In this document: piece after piece, positions 1-7,876 of the stretch | Position numbering within the stretch: position 1 is the first letter of the stretch | How the letters are laid out: every line of letters begins with the position of its first letter | NCBI GenBank assembly: GCA_034696485.1 | Contig: JAQIWT010000964.1 | Coordinates: 1 to 13,390, forward strand | Direction of reading: 5' to 3' | Length of the DNA stretch: 13,390 nt | DNA from: Isohypsibius dastychi | Taxonomy: Eukaryota > Tardigrada > Eutardigrada > Parachela > Isohypsibiidae | Notes under the pieces: generated by a model | The model's input: only the letters and a program-made list of their open reading frames with translations | Databases searched by the model: none | What the model was told of the DNA's origin: nothing | Made by a program: the position numbers and the translations under genes

Positions 1-30
1 GTGCAGGGCCCAGTATTTGAGTTGAATGGA

Positions 31-180
31 GGCAGAGAGCAACTCAACAGTTCTGCCAAAGAACAGAGAGAAATCAACAGTTCTGCCAAAGGCAGAGAGC
101 AACTCAACAGTTCTGCCAAAGAACAGAGAGAAACTCAACAGTTTCGCCAAAGGCAGAGGGCAACCCAACAGTTCTTCCAG
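31..180 (+). repeat. Five ~30 bp tandem subrepeats in the left foldback arm
   Basis: Units start near 31, 61, 91, 121 and 152. Two flavours alternate: GGCAGAGAGC-led and GAACAGAGAG-led. Each then continues into a shared TCAACAGTTCTGCCAAA-type core, so the higher-order period is about 60 bp. The last unit is degenerate. Both small overlapping ORFs here (1-198 and 26-229) simply translate the repeat and are not genes. Confidence 0.9.
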
Positions 181-493
181 AAAAAAGAGCAAACCTAATA
201 AGTGTCCCCTAACGAACCACAAAAACTGAAACGTTGACAGAAGACATTCCCTGCTCAAGCTCTGATCTACCGGTAGAAGGTAATCGCAATTTGTATAACG
301 GAGAAATTCTTGTCAGGGTTTTCTGATCAAAACGCAGTTCGTTTTTTTTATTTTTTAAGCGGCCGTGAGATTGCGTCTTTGTTTCTAAGCTAACTGATGC
401 AGCTTCGAGTAAACGTCAATTCATGAACTAGACTTTTCTCACGGTATCTGCAAAATACTCTGATATACACTTAGCATTACAAATATACCTGCT

Positions 494-534
494 AAAAACT
501 CGAAGAGTTTTTACTGATTTCCTGAGGAAATCAG
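494..534. repeat. Two adjacent perfect hairpins
   Basis: AAAAACTC-GAA-GAGTTTTT (494-512) is followed after one base by CTGATTTCC-TGA-GGAAATCAG (514-534). Stems are 8 and 9 bp with 3-nt loops. They lie in the interior of the foldback element, outside its arms. Confidence 0.85.
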
Positions 535-677
535 CATGTCCTCACAATTTTGTGATAAATATTTATCAATTAAGAATTTTGAAAAATTCAATGCAATATC
601 ATCGAAGTCCCACGTTTAATAATTTGCCATCCGTCTTATAATCCTCTGAAATTTCATGCATGATAATGCGAAATTCT

Positions 678-1256
678 TCATTCATAAATAAGAGCCAATG
701 AAATACGGGTGGGAATTGCCTGTTTTCTAACAAAACGAAGGCAGACGAGCAATCTTCCAACAACAGTATCCAACTCCACTTCGCTGATCTGGTCGCTTCC
801 CACTTACGTCTTGAATACAGTCATTCGCCATCCTCTTGCAGTTCCGTGAATTTCAACAAAGTATCGAATGTCCATCTTGTGCGTTTCGAGTGAGCCAACG
901 ATTTCACTACTGAAATGCTTCTCGTGCTCCTACGGTCTAACCACCTTGAAGGAATTCAGTCCCCGGTTTCAGATCTAAGGTTCCGAATTTCCAGTGCAAG
1001 AAAAATGAATGACAAGATTCAGAATTTCGATGAGCAACATCCATTCAGACATTAGAAAACCAAAAAAACGAATGGCAAAAACAAAAACCACAACAAACTG
1101 CACGGAGCCATTGAATTCTATAGGCCTACTCCTATTGCTTACTCCCACTGCCTGGAAAGTAGGCAGTAGAGGTAGGCCTTCGTAGCAAGGCAGACCAGAC
1201 GAGGGGTGGGGGTGGGTCACGCCAGGGGGTTTGAGGTTTTGAAAACCTTTTAACAT
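678..1256 (-). CDS. Candidate small spliced cargo gene inside the foldback element
   Basis: No family is recognised. The proposed model has exons at 1256-1143, 929-808 and 726-678, all phase-compatible, giving about 94 residues. The middle exon is the best part: acceptor CCGTAG, 40 codons ending IRYFVEIHGTARGWRMTVFK, then a consensus donor GTAAGT. The last exon follows acceptor TTTTGTTAG and ends in TGA. Exon 1 starts at the ATG of a 93-codon ORF and would leave at GGGA/GTAAGC. A TATAAA box lies ~40 bp upstream of the ATG and an ATTAAA lies downstream near 617-622. Alternatives are a captured fragment of a host gene (only the middle and last exons real) or chance. Exon 1 is the least certain. 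Confidence 0.27.
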
Positions 1257-1294
1257 GTGAGTCTACGAGAATTTATGGGAGGCGTGGCTTAAAA

Positions 1295-1330
1295 CTTTTT
1301 TATACTGGGGGGTCGGGCCAGCCGGCCAAT
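1295..1330 (-). promoter_or_regulatory. TATA box with nearby CCAAT-type motif inside the foldback element
   Basis: On the minus strand, TATAAAAAAG (1304-1295) lies about 40 bp before the ATG at 1256. An ATTGG (inverted CCAAT) sits at 1330-1326 and a CACGCCTCC GC-rich box is just downstream. Spacing from TATA to ATG suits a short 5' UTR. It would drive the candidate cargo unit. The motifs are seen; activity is inferred. Confidence 0.35.
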
Positions 1331-1398
1331 CAGAAAAACCTTTTTGGAGTTTTTTTGCCTCGTCCTCCAGAGACACCACACAGGTTAAGGAATTGTTG

Positions 1399-1422
1399 GT
1401 CCTCCCCCTTGGGGGTGAGGAC
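1399..1422. repeat. GC-rich inverted repeat in the foldback interior
   Basis: GTCCTCCCCC and GGGGGTGAGGAC can pair across a TT centre with one bulged base. This is a strong local stem with no adjacent U-tract in either direction. No function is assigned. Confidence 0.6.
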
Positions 1423-1849
1423 AAAAAAGTGTAGTTTCACACCATTACCAGAAGGGTTTCTGCAAAAAGGGCTCTAAAATCTCGACGGTACACGAATTGG
1501 AAAAACAGAACAAAAAGTGCTTCGCACTGCAGAACAACTACTTTGTTGAGCCAAAAATTTAGAGGAATGTCATCCAATAAGTTCTGACAAAAATATGCCG
1601 TGATGAATCGAGTTCACAAACGATGTGCTGATTTTAAACTTTGCAAGTCGAAGTTTCGTTTTTTTGACTATACATGGACATCAACTTTTTTTTATCTGAC
1701 ACCCTGACAAAAAGTCCTCCTTCATGCAAATTGCGATTACCTACTACCGGTACGTCAGAGCTTGAGCAGGGAATGTCGTCTGTGAAAGTTTCAGTTTTTG
1801 TGGTTCGTTTGGGGACACTTTTTAGGTTTGCTCTATTTTGTCGAAGAAA

Positions 1850-1932
1850 TGTTGGGTTGCCCTCTGTCTTTGGCAAAACTGTTGAGTTTCTCTCTGTTCT
1901 TTGGCAGAACTGTTGAGTTGCTCTCTGCCTCC
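1850..1932 (-). repeat. Three ~30 bp tandem subrepeats in the right foldback arm
   Basis: On the minus strand this carries the same alternating units as 31-180, but only three of them (about 1932 down to 1850). The right arm thus lacks one ~60 bp dimer present on the left. Unequal exchange or slippage is the simple explanation (inference). Confidence 0.82.
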
Positions 1933-1958
1933 ATTCAACTCAGATACTGTGCCATGCA

Positions 1959-1970
1959 CCCCCCCCCCCC
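1959..1970 (+). repeat. C12 homopolymer at the foldback right border
   Basis: Twelve consecutive C on the plus strand directly outside the right foldback arm. It is one of three C10-C12 tracts in the window, all with C on the same strand. Confidence 0.95.
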
Positions 1971-2038
1971 GTGAAGTTCTAATCTGGTGTTCGGTGATTG
2001 GTGCATCAACCTGAGCTGCTTGTGTTCATTGGCCACAA

Positions 2039-2139
2039 TCAACATTTCTGGTGTTCAAAGTCAACAGTTTTGCCGGCTGTTGCTGCCGGCAGAAATGTTG
2101 ACATGTTGAGTCAACACTCAACATATCAACATTTCTGAC
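2039..2139. repeat. Palindromic cluster of the foldback core motif
   Basis: TCAACATTTCTG occurs at 2039-2050 and 2126-2137. A related TCAACAGTTTTGCC lies at 2061-2074, with an inverted GGCAGAAATGTTGA at 2088-2101. The segments 2060-2077 and 2085-2102 pair over 18 nt with two mismatches. ATGTTGAGT-CAAC-ACTCAACAT (2103-2124) is a perfect 9 bp stem. The core resembles the TCAACAGTTCTGCC subrepeat of the foldback arms, suggesting a related or derived sequence. The last copy overlaps the first codons of the kinase exon. Confidence 0.75.
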
Positions 2140-2328
2140 GGCTACAATCTACATCATGATCTTGATGATTTTGTCAGATCTTGCCACAAACCTCGTCTTG
2201 AAGATCGTCCTACAGCAGCCGAATTGATCACACATCGATTCCTCAATATCGACGGAAGAACAATCGCTCTGCCTGCTCGGATATCCCCAGGCAGCGTTAT
2301 GGTAACTTCGCAAAAAAACGTGCAGTGA
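2131..2328 (+). CDS. C-terminal exon of a protein kinase domain (orphan, upstream exons not in view)
   Basis: The frame reads to TGA at 2326-2328 for about 65 residues. Residues 11-38 match the end of a eukaryotic protein kinase catalytic domain (helices H-I, subdomain XI): LDDFVRSC, then LEDRPTAAELITHRFL. The invariant subdomain XI arginine is in EDRPT, and the AEL..H.FL tail is typical of Ser/Thr kinases of the STE/NEK/CAMK kind. About 27 residues follow before the stop. I see no ATP-binding loop, HRD or DFG segment in the window, so either the upstream exons lie to the left beyond the foldback element or this is a pseudogene fragment. The exon start is uncertain: an upstream in-frame TGA lies near 2107, and GATTTTGTCAG just before 2177 looks like an acceptor but would cut off the helix that fits the kinase pattern. 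GTAACT at 2302 could be a donor. The kinase family is not assigned. Confidence 0.55.
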   Translation: MSDGYNLHHDLDDFVRSCHKPRLEDRPTAAELITHRFLNIDGRTIALPARISPGSVMVTSQKNVQ

Positions 2329-2841
2329 TGGTTCATGTGAACGCAGGTGGGTAAAAGCCCACTTTGTGAAGCAAAACTGAGAAAACTATGAAAGATATGG
2401 TTTGTGATGAGTGTGTGGATTGTACTCTATTTAATAGTCCAAGGCGGTAAAATCCAAGAAACAAATCTCAAAAACTTCTTGTGTCGATCTCATAACCGTA
2501 TTTTGGAGTAAATCTTTATTTCCCGTGAGATGTATCCAACAAGCCTTCTAGGGTTTCTTGAATGAAGAAAGACCTCCTCGAGGACTCCTGCAAATCTCGT
2601 TGGTTTTCACCCACGGCTGTATATGGGTAGACAATTTTCACATAATTTTCCAAAATCGTCACTTTCTTCGGCCAAACGCAAGAAGGACGTAAACGAAAGC
2701 TCTTGACTTCGAAAGGTGGAGACTACATAACGTGAACTACAAAACATCAACACTTCGAAAAATTCAACTACGAAACCTCTATGCGCCATGTATAAGCACC
2801 CGAAAACCTTGAAGTATGTAGGTGAATATCGAGAATCATTT
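2329..2841. other. Intergenic stretch between convergent genes
   Basis: This is the 3' flank of the kinase exon (plus) and of the membrane-protein gene (minus). The minus strand carries AATAAA at 2519-2514, about 325 bp after the membrane-protein stop, a plausible polyadenylation signal. No AATAAA for the kinase side was found. ORFs here show no protein features. Confidence 0.5.
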
Positions 2842-3848
2842 CTATCGATTACGCACAATTACGTCAAGTGTGTTGTCTGCGTCAGTTCCTTCAAATGCTG
2901 CTGTTGATCTCGGTCTGAGAAGTTCTTGACGGTCATCAGTTGAACGCTTTTTCTGTTGTCTGTCGTAAGCCCAGAGCACCCATATAAGAAGTCCGGCCAG
3001 GAAGCCAGCGCTCCCAACAACAATGCGAACTGCCGGTTTCAAACTCTCTTCTTTCATGAATGCACGTACCTGCGATAACGTAAGCACCGGTTTGGGTATA
3101 CGTGGTCCGAAAGAACAATTATCTTACATCTCTCTGAGGCTCCGGAGTCGTGAGTAACTCTTGAAAATCTCCGTACCGCTGAGGTAGTGACAAGATCGGA
3201 AGCGGTTCAATAACATAGGATTTTGGGTTTAAGAATGGTGGCTCCCAGGGTAGCTTCGCTGCAGAGACCGTCGAAGTAGAATCTGAATTTCTCTGAAAAA
3301 CGAGCTCAGGTTGTTGTCTTTTTCGATTGTGAAATCGGATTTTGATCCACTCAAACTCGTACTACATCGAAAACAATTCTGTCTTTTCAATCAGTCATTT
3401 TGAGGTTTTGTCCGGTTTGAGGAGCTGATGACCAACTGAAAAACAATGGTGGAAATGCGGTTCTGTTCTGTGAAGCTTCATGTCCCCTTCTCCTGGCTCA
3501 TTAATCCCCCCCCCCTTCTTTAGTTCCACCACTGATGATGAGCAATCGATTAGAAGCTGAAATGAGTTGGAAGAAATTAACTTTGAATTTGTCTAGAACG
3601 GAGAGTGAAAGTTAACAACTTTTCTTCTTTAACAATTGCAATGGTCTCTTCAATGTCAACTAGGAACAGCAATCCTCACTCACGTTTTTCTTGCCGTAAT
3701 CCGGAGTCCTAAGTTCGTCACAGTTCCGACAACATGTTTGTATTCCAAAATCATTACAACACGTATCATCACAAACGGGCATCGAACGAGCAAGTGTAAC
3801 AACCGAAAACAATACAAATCCCACAGGTAAAACAACTAAACTGTTCAT
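2842..3848 (-). CDS. Small single-pass type I membrane protein with CC-rich ectodomain
   Basis: Three exons, 3848-3684, 3292-3128 and 3069-2842, join in phase 0 to give 185 residues. Introns of 391 and 58 bp have donors GTGAGT and GTAAGA and acceptors TTTTTCAG and ATCGCAG. Residues 1-22 are a signal peptide. Residues 25-43 are cysteine rich (CDDTCC..TCCRNC). A Pro-rich spacer follows, and residues 126-145 form one hydrophobic helix (IVVGSAGFLAGLLIWVLWAY). The basic cytoplasmic tail contains DRQELL (156-161), matching the [DE]xxxL[LI] endosomal/lysosomal sorting motif. Overall it resembles Shisa- or WBP1-like small adaptors in layout (signal peptide, Cys pairs, TM, short tail), but I cannot assign a family. 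An exon hidden in the 391 bp intron is possible. The ATG sits one base after a strong acceptor (CCTTCACAG), see the separate entry. Confidence 0.66.
3506..3515 (+). repeat. C10 homopolymer in intron 1 of the membrane-protein gene
   Basis: Ten consecutive C on the plus strand (G10 in the sense of the gene) within the 391 bp intron. Confidence 0.95.
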
Positions 3849-3930
3849 TCTGTGAAGGAAAGATGGAAGAAATGTAGAAAATGGAGAAATGCTTGGAAAA
3901 AACGCAGCGATGAAATCAGATTACCTAGAA
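3849..3930 (-). promoter_or_regulatory. Splice acceptor one base before the ATG (5' UTR intron or trans-splice site)
   Basis: On the minus strand a pyrimidine-rich run ends CTTTCCTTCACAG (3850 is the last base), then A and the ATG at 3848. About 75 bp upstream, near 3925, CTTCTAG/GTAATCTG could be the matching donor. This is either a short 5' UTR intron or a spliced-leader addition site, as used in nematodes, tardigrades and several other invertebrate groups. It supports 3848 as the true start. Confidence 0.45.
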
Positions 3931-4153
3931 GCGCAGAAAAGAATGTAAGATAGAGATCGGACTGTTTACTCTGTGTTGAAGCGTGCAAAGGCTTAAAAAG
4001 GAAAGGGGAAAGTTAGTAAGTAAGTGTATACCAACGGGGTGGACCATTCAATGAGAGATGACCTTTTGATAACGAAAAGGAGATGCGAACTTCCTGCATT
4101 GCTGCACAGTTGCTTGAGACAAGCCATACTCGTCCTGGACAGTACTATCTCTA

Positions 4154-5071
4154 CAGGGTGATTCAGCCAATTTTGCCCCGTTATTCATCCCGTTTTCATG
4201 TCATTCGAGAATCGGGAATGTAGATTGACTACCATAAATTGGTAGTTTCAACACTCAGCTACCCAAAAACTGTAGAAACGTCAGATTCAGAATTTTCTAC
4301 ACGAAGTTCTGAGCCTTGGAAGATTTTTGCTGCAAGTCAAAAATCAACGGTTTCGACAAGTCCTCTTCCTTGCCCAAAAAAGGTATCCGAAAAATTGGAA
4401 ATTGAGATGACAGCTCCGGCTCTGAAAATAATCATGAGAATAGACACTGACCACATGGTTTCTTGTGATTTCCGGAGTATTTTTCGTTCGGGTGTTGGTC
4501 TTCGAGTCGAAACCCCATCGACCCACGAAAAAAGTCACCATATTTCAAAATTATTTTCATGGCTGGCATCTCGCCCCAGTCAAAGCTTTTCTTCCCGAAG
4601 TGGTAACAAGTTTTCTTCGTCTATGATCCTCTTTCTGAAATCTCTCCATGAAGTGCGGTTCAGTAACAAGGATATCGCAAATTCCTCATTTCCGCAGAAG
4701 GGTATCCATTTTGGAAAAGAGACTGTTTCAATTTTTGATTGACCAGCATCGAGATTCCGCTCTCCCCGAGTCTCAATCATTTTCAACAGAGCATTCATAA
4801 AAAGCTGCGTCGAAAACCCCCAACTCCAATGTTTGAGACTGATTTCCTGATTTGTTGTTGTTTTTATTGTATTGAATTTGAGTGAAGATGGCTGCAAGGT
4901 GTTCAAAACTAAATCCTGAAACGTCCAACCCAACAATCTGCCTCAAATGCAAAGTTAAGAAGAGCAGAATGCTGTGTTATCAAGAATCCGAGTGAAACCG
5001 CCCGGAAGGTAACTGGTAACTAGAGCAAATACCACACAGAGTAACGGGGAAAAATTGGCTGAATCACCCTG
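4154..5071. mobile_element. Tc1/mariner-type non-autonomous element, 918 bp
   Basis: The ends begin CAGGGTGATTCAGCCAA and form 30 bp terminal inverted repeats (4154-4183 and 5042-5071) with one mismatch. TA dinucleotides flank both sides (4152-4153 and 5072-5073), the TA target duplication of the IS630/Tc1/mariner superfamily. CAGGGTGATTCA-type ends are common in mariner elements. The length is below the usual ~1.3 kb. The interior has open frames on both strands (plus 4239-4742, 167 codons; minus 4936-4580, 118 codons), but I see neither the helix-turn-helix nor the DDE/DDD catalytic pattern. I call it a deletion derivative or long MITE. The near-perfect TIRs suggest recent insertion. Confidence 0.9.
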
Positions 5072-5530
5072 TACGTCTCACCAAAAAGAACATTATCTGT
5101 TAGAGTAAGAGCCACAATGTGGCAAAGCCGTCATCCCGCATCCACTTGTCATCAGTTTCACTTGGTTGACATACCATTCAATAGATCTCGTTGAGATCTA
5201 TCTGGATATGTTCCGAAAACTTTAGCTGGGCCAACATGCAACGAGCGCCGATGTTTGACCGATCAGATTTGGTTTTGTTCGTTTGACTTCTTATCTATTG
5301 TCTGCTGATCTTCCGGGGTCAATTTGATTTTGGAGAAATATAAACAAGAGGATAGATTTGGCGAGTTCCATCGGATGATATGTACTCTAATTTGATTCAA
5401 GCAAAGGAGAGCGCTTCAATACATTGGGTCATTGCGTTTTCAAAAATGCACTTTGCTCTTCTCTGCGAAGAACAACGTCGCCTGTCTGCGAGCTCGATCA
5501 TATTCGGTCATGCCTGGTTTGTTGTAAAAG
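5072..5530. other. Intergenic, little structure
   Basis: No supported gene. There is a perfect inverted repeat, ATAGATCTC-GTT-GAGATCTAT, near 5180-5200. A Met-less frame from about 5396 to 5525 reads through an Arg/Ser-rich stretch that could belong to the candidate exon at 5531, but no good donor joins them. Confidence 0.4.
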
Positions 5531-5779
5531 GTCACCGGAGCGAATGCAGCAAACGCTCTCATTCTAGCGACCAAAACGGAGCATGCAGTTCGGAAAAAGA
5601 GAGCGTTGGATGAAATTGCTCCAGATGTTACGGAATTCTATATTTTGGGTGGATTTCAGAATATATCATCGGTCCCTGGTTTACCGGCGGAAGTCAAGAA
5701 CGTATCTGCCGATTACATAGCAGTGGGAAAGGACAATGCCATTCAGAACGAAGCCCTGCCAAAGAAGAGTAAGATGTGA
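5531..5779 (+). CDS. Candidate terminal exon or gene fragment, unknown protein
   Basis: After a possible acceptor (GGTTTGTTGTAAAAG) the frame is open for 82 codons to TGA at 5777-5779. The composition is protein-like: ANAANALILATKTEHAVRKK, then acidic and hydrophobic blocks (DEIAPDVTEFYILGGF), and a Lys-rich end (PKKSKM). There is no methionine start, so an upstream exon would be needed, and I find no convincing one. A canonical AATAAA lies at 6107-6112, 330 bp downstream, consistent with a plus-strand 3' UTR. The family is not recognised. It could be a decayed gene remnant or a chance open frame. Confidence 0.32.
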   Translation, partial: VTGANAANALILATKTEHAVRKKRALDEIAPDVTEFYILGGFQNISSVPGLPAEVKNVSADYIAVGKDNAIQNEALPKKSKM

Positions 5780-6316
5780 AAATGAATGCAGAGATCCCAT
5801 TCCCATGGGGTGAATTTTGGTCTTTCGTGAATTCAAAACTGGTATGTCTCGCTTCCGAATGTGTTCACCGACTAGGTTTTTGTTATGGGTGTTAGCCTGA
5901 GTTCAGAATTCTGTTTCGAAACAGCTCATCTGTAGGTGACTTGGCTTGTTTTCGTCTTACGTGCGTAGCTTTTCGAGTAGTACCGTCAACTGTATTTTGG
6001 TTTCAGAAACAATGTGATTCAGTTCTGAAGACTTCGACGGTACAAGCAAAATTGTTTGACGGATAGATAAACTGATAGTTTAGGGAATTTATCAATGCCT
6101 AGATGAAATAAAGAAAAATTGCCATCTAGGAGTAAGATGCGATTTGTCATCTTGAATCACTGATGAATGCTCCATTTCTTACCGGCAAGGTCACGAGCTT
6201 GTCTGTACCAAAATACCGTATTCCTTGATTCATAAGTTCGTCTTCTCATGCAAATGTACCGCATAACTTCATCGTCCATTCCGCATGACCCCACAGATTC
6301 ACATTTTGAGGGTACA
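5780..6316. other. 3' flanks of the candidate exon and of peptide gene 1
   Basis: It contains the plus-strand AATAAA at 6107-6112. GTACCGTC near 5977 and GACGGTAC near 6034 are inverted. No further gene is supported. Confidence 0.4.
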
Positions 6317-6322
6317 TTTATT
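6317..6322 (-). terminator. AATAAA polyadenylation signal of peptide gene 1
   Basis: AATAAA on the minus strand, 89 bp after the stop codon. Gene 2 has the same signal at nearly the same distance, which supports it. Confidence 0.6.
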
Positions 6323-6410
6323 TCACACTTGTTAAGCAGTGTCTTATCAGTCATAATATTAACGAATCACGATTAGAACATCTGACAATTGTTCAAAATT
6401 CTGATCCAAT

Positions 6411-6903
6411 TTAACTGGGATCCACGCCTCCGCCGATGACTCCACCGACTTTGCATGCAATAATGCAGTATTTCTGCTCCTTCCCCGTCAGTGTCCGGAC
6501 ACACGCATCTTTGCAGTACTGGCAGTCTTTCCCGCAGTGAAGATGGATACCAAGAGCTCGGTTGTTACTGATTTCTTCTTCAACATTTCGAACGTTTGCA
6601 TTTTTCTGGATCCGGAATGATCTGACTGGATCTTCTTCCCTCGAGTCGCTTAGTTGGTCACCTGGAAAATGAAAACACATGGCTGGCTGATTAACAGCTG
6701 AATTCTTGTTAAATCTTTAGGAAACTTTTAATTGTCTTACTAGATGATGCAACAACATAACAAAGATTAACTTGTAACCAGTATTGTGAGCGAATAATTA
6801 ACTCACCAGACGTATCTTCGTTTATGTTATCCAAGCGATATGCAAAGGTCACGACGATGACAGCAAAAAAACATACAGTGATGAAGCCCATGTGCCGAAC
6901 CAT
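6411..6903 (-). CDS. Secreted six-cysteine peptide precursor, gene 1 of tandem pair
   Basis: Exons 6903-6807 and 6661-6411 are joined by a 145 bp phase-1 intron (donor GTGAGT, acceptor TTTTCCAG), giving 115 residues. Residues 1-21 are a signal peptide (VCFFAVIVVTFA core), probably cut before YRLDNIN. A polar, acidic and Arg-containing middle part (34-67) is followed by a cysteine domain: C75-x3-C79-x2-C82-x3-C86-x11-C98-x3-C102, with GKDCQYCKDACV and LTGKEQKYC. A Gly-rich tail (GGVIGGGVDPS) ends the protein. The paired Cx3C spacing suggests a disulfide-linked helical hairpin (inference). The start is fixed by the signal peptide and by conservation with gene 2. No known family is recognised; function (antimicrobial, signalling or other secreted role) is open. 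Confidence 0.86.
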
Positions 6904-7180
6904 TTTTGATCGATGATTTTTCTGTACGCAATACAAGACAATTTGGGTATGTTGGATCGGTTTTCCGCTCCGGTATATATAATGTTGATTGTGGGAGAAT
7001 GCCGTATTCGCGGTGAGTGCGAACGGCTAGACAATGAAACTCAGCAAAAAATGTGGGCCACTGGGTCAGTTCGATTGTTAGATATAGCGTCGCTGTTTTT
7101 CAAGCAAGAAGCTATGCGTCTGTTAGTCACATGCCACCTTTTTTCCCTAAACGACTCACTCTTGTACGTTCGGGGGTTTG
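6904..7180 (-). promoter_or_regulatory. Upstream flank of peptide gene 1 (copy 1 of the shared flank)
   Basis: Contains the block GTGAGTGCGAACG followed by CTAGACAATGA and a CTCAGCAAAAA stretch near 7012-7050. The same block is found at about 8583-8625 and 12593-12630. It is more diverged than copies 2 and 3 are from each other. Open frames over it are not conserved between copies, so it is regulatory or simply duplicated flank rather than coding. Confidence 0.6.
6974..6983 (-). promoter_or_regulatory. TATA box of peptide gene 1
   Basis: ATTATATATA on the minus strand, 71-80 bp upstream of the ATG at 6903. Gene 2 has CATATAAA at the same distance, within a conserved upstream block. That leaves a 5' UTR of about 40-50 nt. 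Confidence 0.6.
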
Positions 7181-7870
7181 TGTTGTGAATGGCTACACTA
7201 TACGGTAGTTGCTAATTCCGAAGATGAATTGTCTCTGTCACATACATATGTATTTGAGAAATTGTTTCGGTTCTGTAGCGCAGTGTTCCAAAGCTTTCGG
7301 ATGAATGAAACTGATACGCAAATTCGCTTTGATTCACGGGAGCTATCCAATCTAGCAAAAACGAAATAATATGGGATTTGATATCATTCACTTTCTAATC
7401 CAGAGAGATGTGTACTGCTGAATATAGTAGCTATATGAGAACTTGTGATCTGTAATAATCTGCTTCAGAAGTGCCTCATGACATGCTCACCATAAAGCGA
7501 TTAGGCATTCAGATAAAAAAATTCAGTACTCTCAGCATGAAGCATCGTTCGCTTTATGGAGAAAGGGAAGGAGAAACGACACACATTCACAACGTGACTC
7601 GCGCTGGGTTCAAGGCTCACGAACTCGCAGTCATGTTTTTCGGTCATTCACAGAGTGATTAACATATTTCTCACTCAGAAACAAACTAGGCTCAAAAATC
7701 TCAAATGCAGCATCTGTTAAGATTTACTGGACTTCGGCACTGTTTTGACCATTCTTTAGGGTTTTTGTTGGGCATGAATGGGAGTATAGAGATAGAGTGG
7801 GATTATTATTGATGTGTAGACTCATTCAAAAAGACTCGTCCAAAAAGATTGTCCAGTAACTTGGCGAATA
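7181..7870. other. Intergenic between the peptide genes
   Basis: No supported gene. It holds an 11 bp perfect inverted repeat, CCATAAAGCGA (7490-7500) and TCGCTTTATGG (7549-7559). Small ORFs here show no signal peptide, domain or splice context. Confidence 0.4.
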
Positions 7871-7876
7871 TTTATT
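7871..7876 (-). terminator. AATAAA polyadenylation signal of peptide gene 2
   Basis: AATAAA on the minus strand, 102 bp after the stop at 7978, mirroring gene 1. Confidence 0.6.

Larger units (their letters stand above)
1..1962. mobile_element. Foldback-type DNA transposon (non-autonomous), left end at window edge
   Basis: Two long arms are inverted copies of each other: roughly 1-335 and 1695-1962. Matching landmarks run inward in the same order in both: GAGTTGAATGGAGGCAGAGA near the outer end, then the ~30 bp tandem units, GAGCAAACC, AACGAACCACAAAAACTGAAA, CATTCCCTGCTCAAGCTCTG, TACCGGTAG, GGTAATCGCAATTTG and finally GTCAGGGT. The left arm has five ~30 bp units and the right arm three, which accounts for most of the length difference. 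Long inverted arms made of tandem subrepeats are the hallmark of foldback elements. I see no transposase, so mobility would depend on proteins supplied elsewhere. Homology reaches base 1, so the true left end and any target-site duplication lie outside the window. The right end runs into a C12 tract. Confidence 0.82.

Noticed and set aside
514-540. Hairpin considered as a Helitron 3' end
   Set aside because: The hairpin is not followed by the CTRR terminus and T target base expected of Helitrons.
2607-2858. 83-codon minus-strand ORF overlapping the last exon of the membrane-protein gene
   Set aside because: It starts in another frame at the end of the coding exon and runs into the 3' UTR. 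No domain or splice support.
4239-4742. 167-codon plus-strand ORF, the longest single ORF of the first half
   Set aside because: It lies wholly inside the mariner-type element, has Ser-rich low-information composition, and shows no transposase motif. An overlapping minus-strand frame is equally open.
6157-6354. 65-codon minus-strand ORF with several cysteines and a GTAAGA donor-like end
   Set aside because: It contains the likely polyadenylation signal of peptide gene 1 (6322-6317), lacks a signal peptide, and has no counterpart downstream of gene 2.
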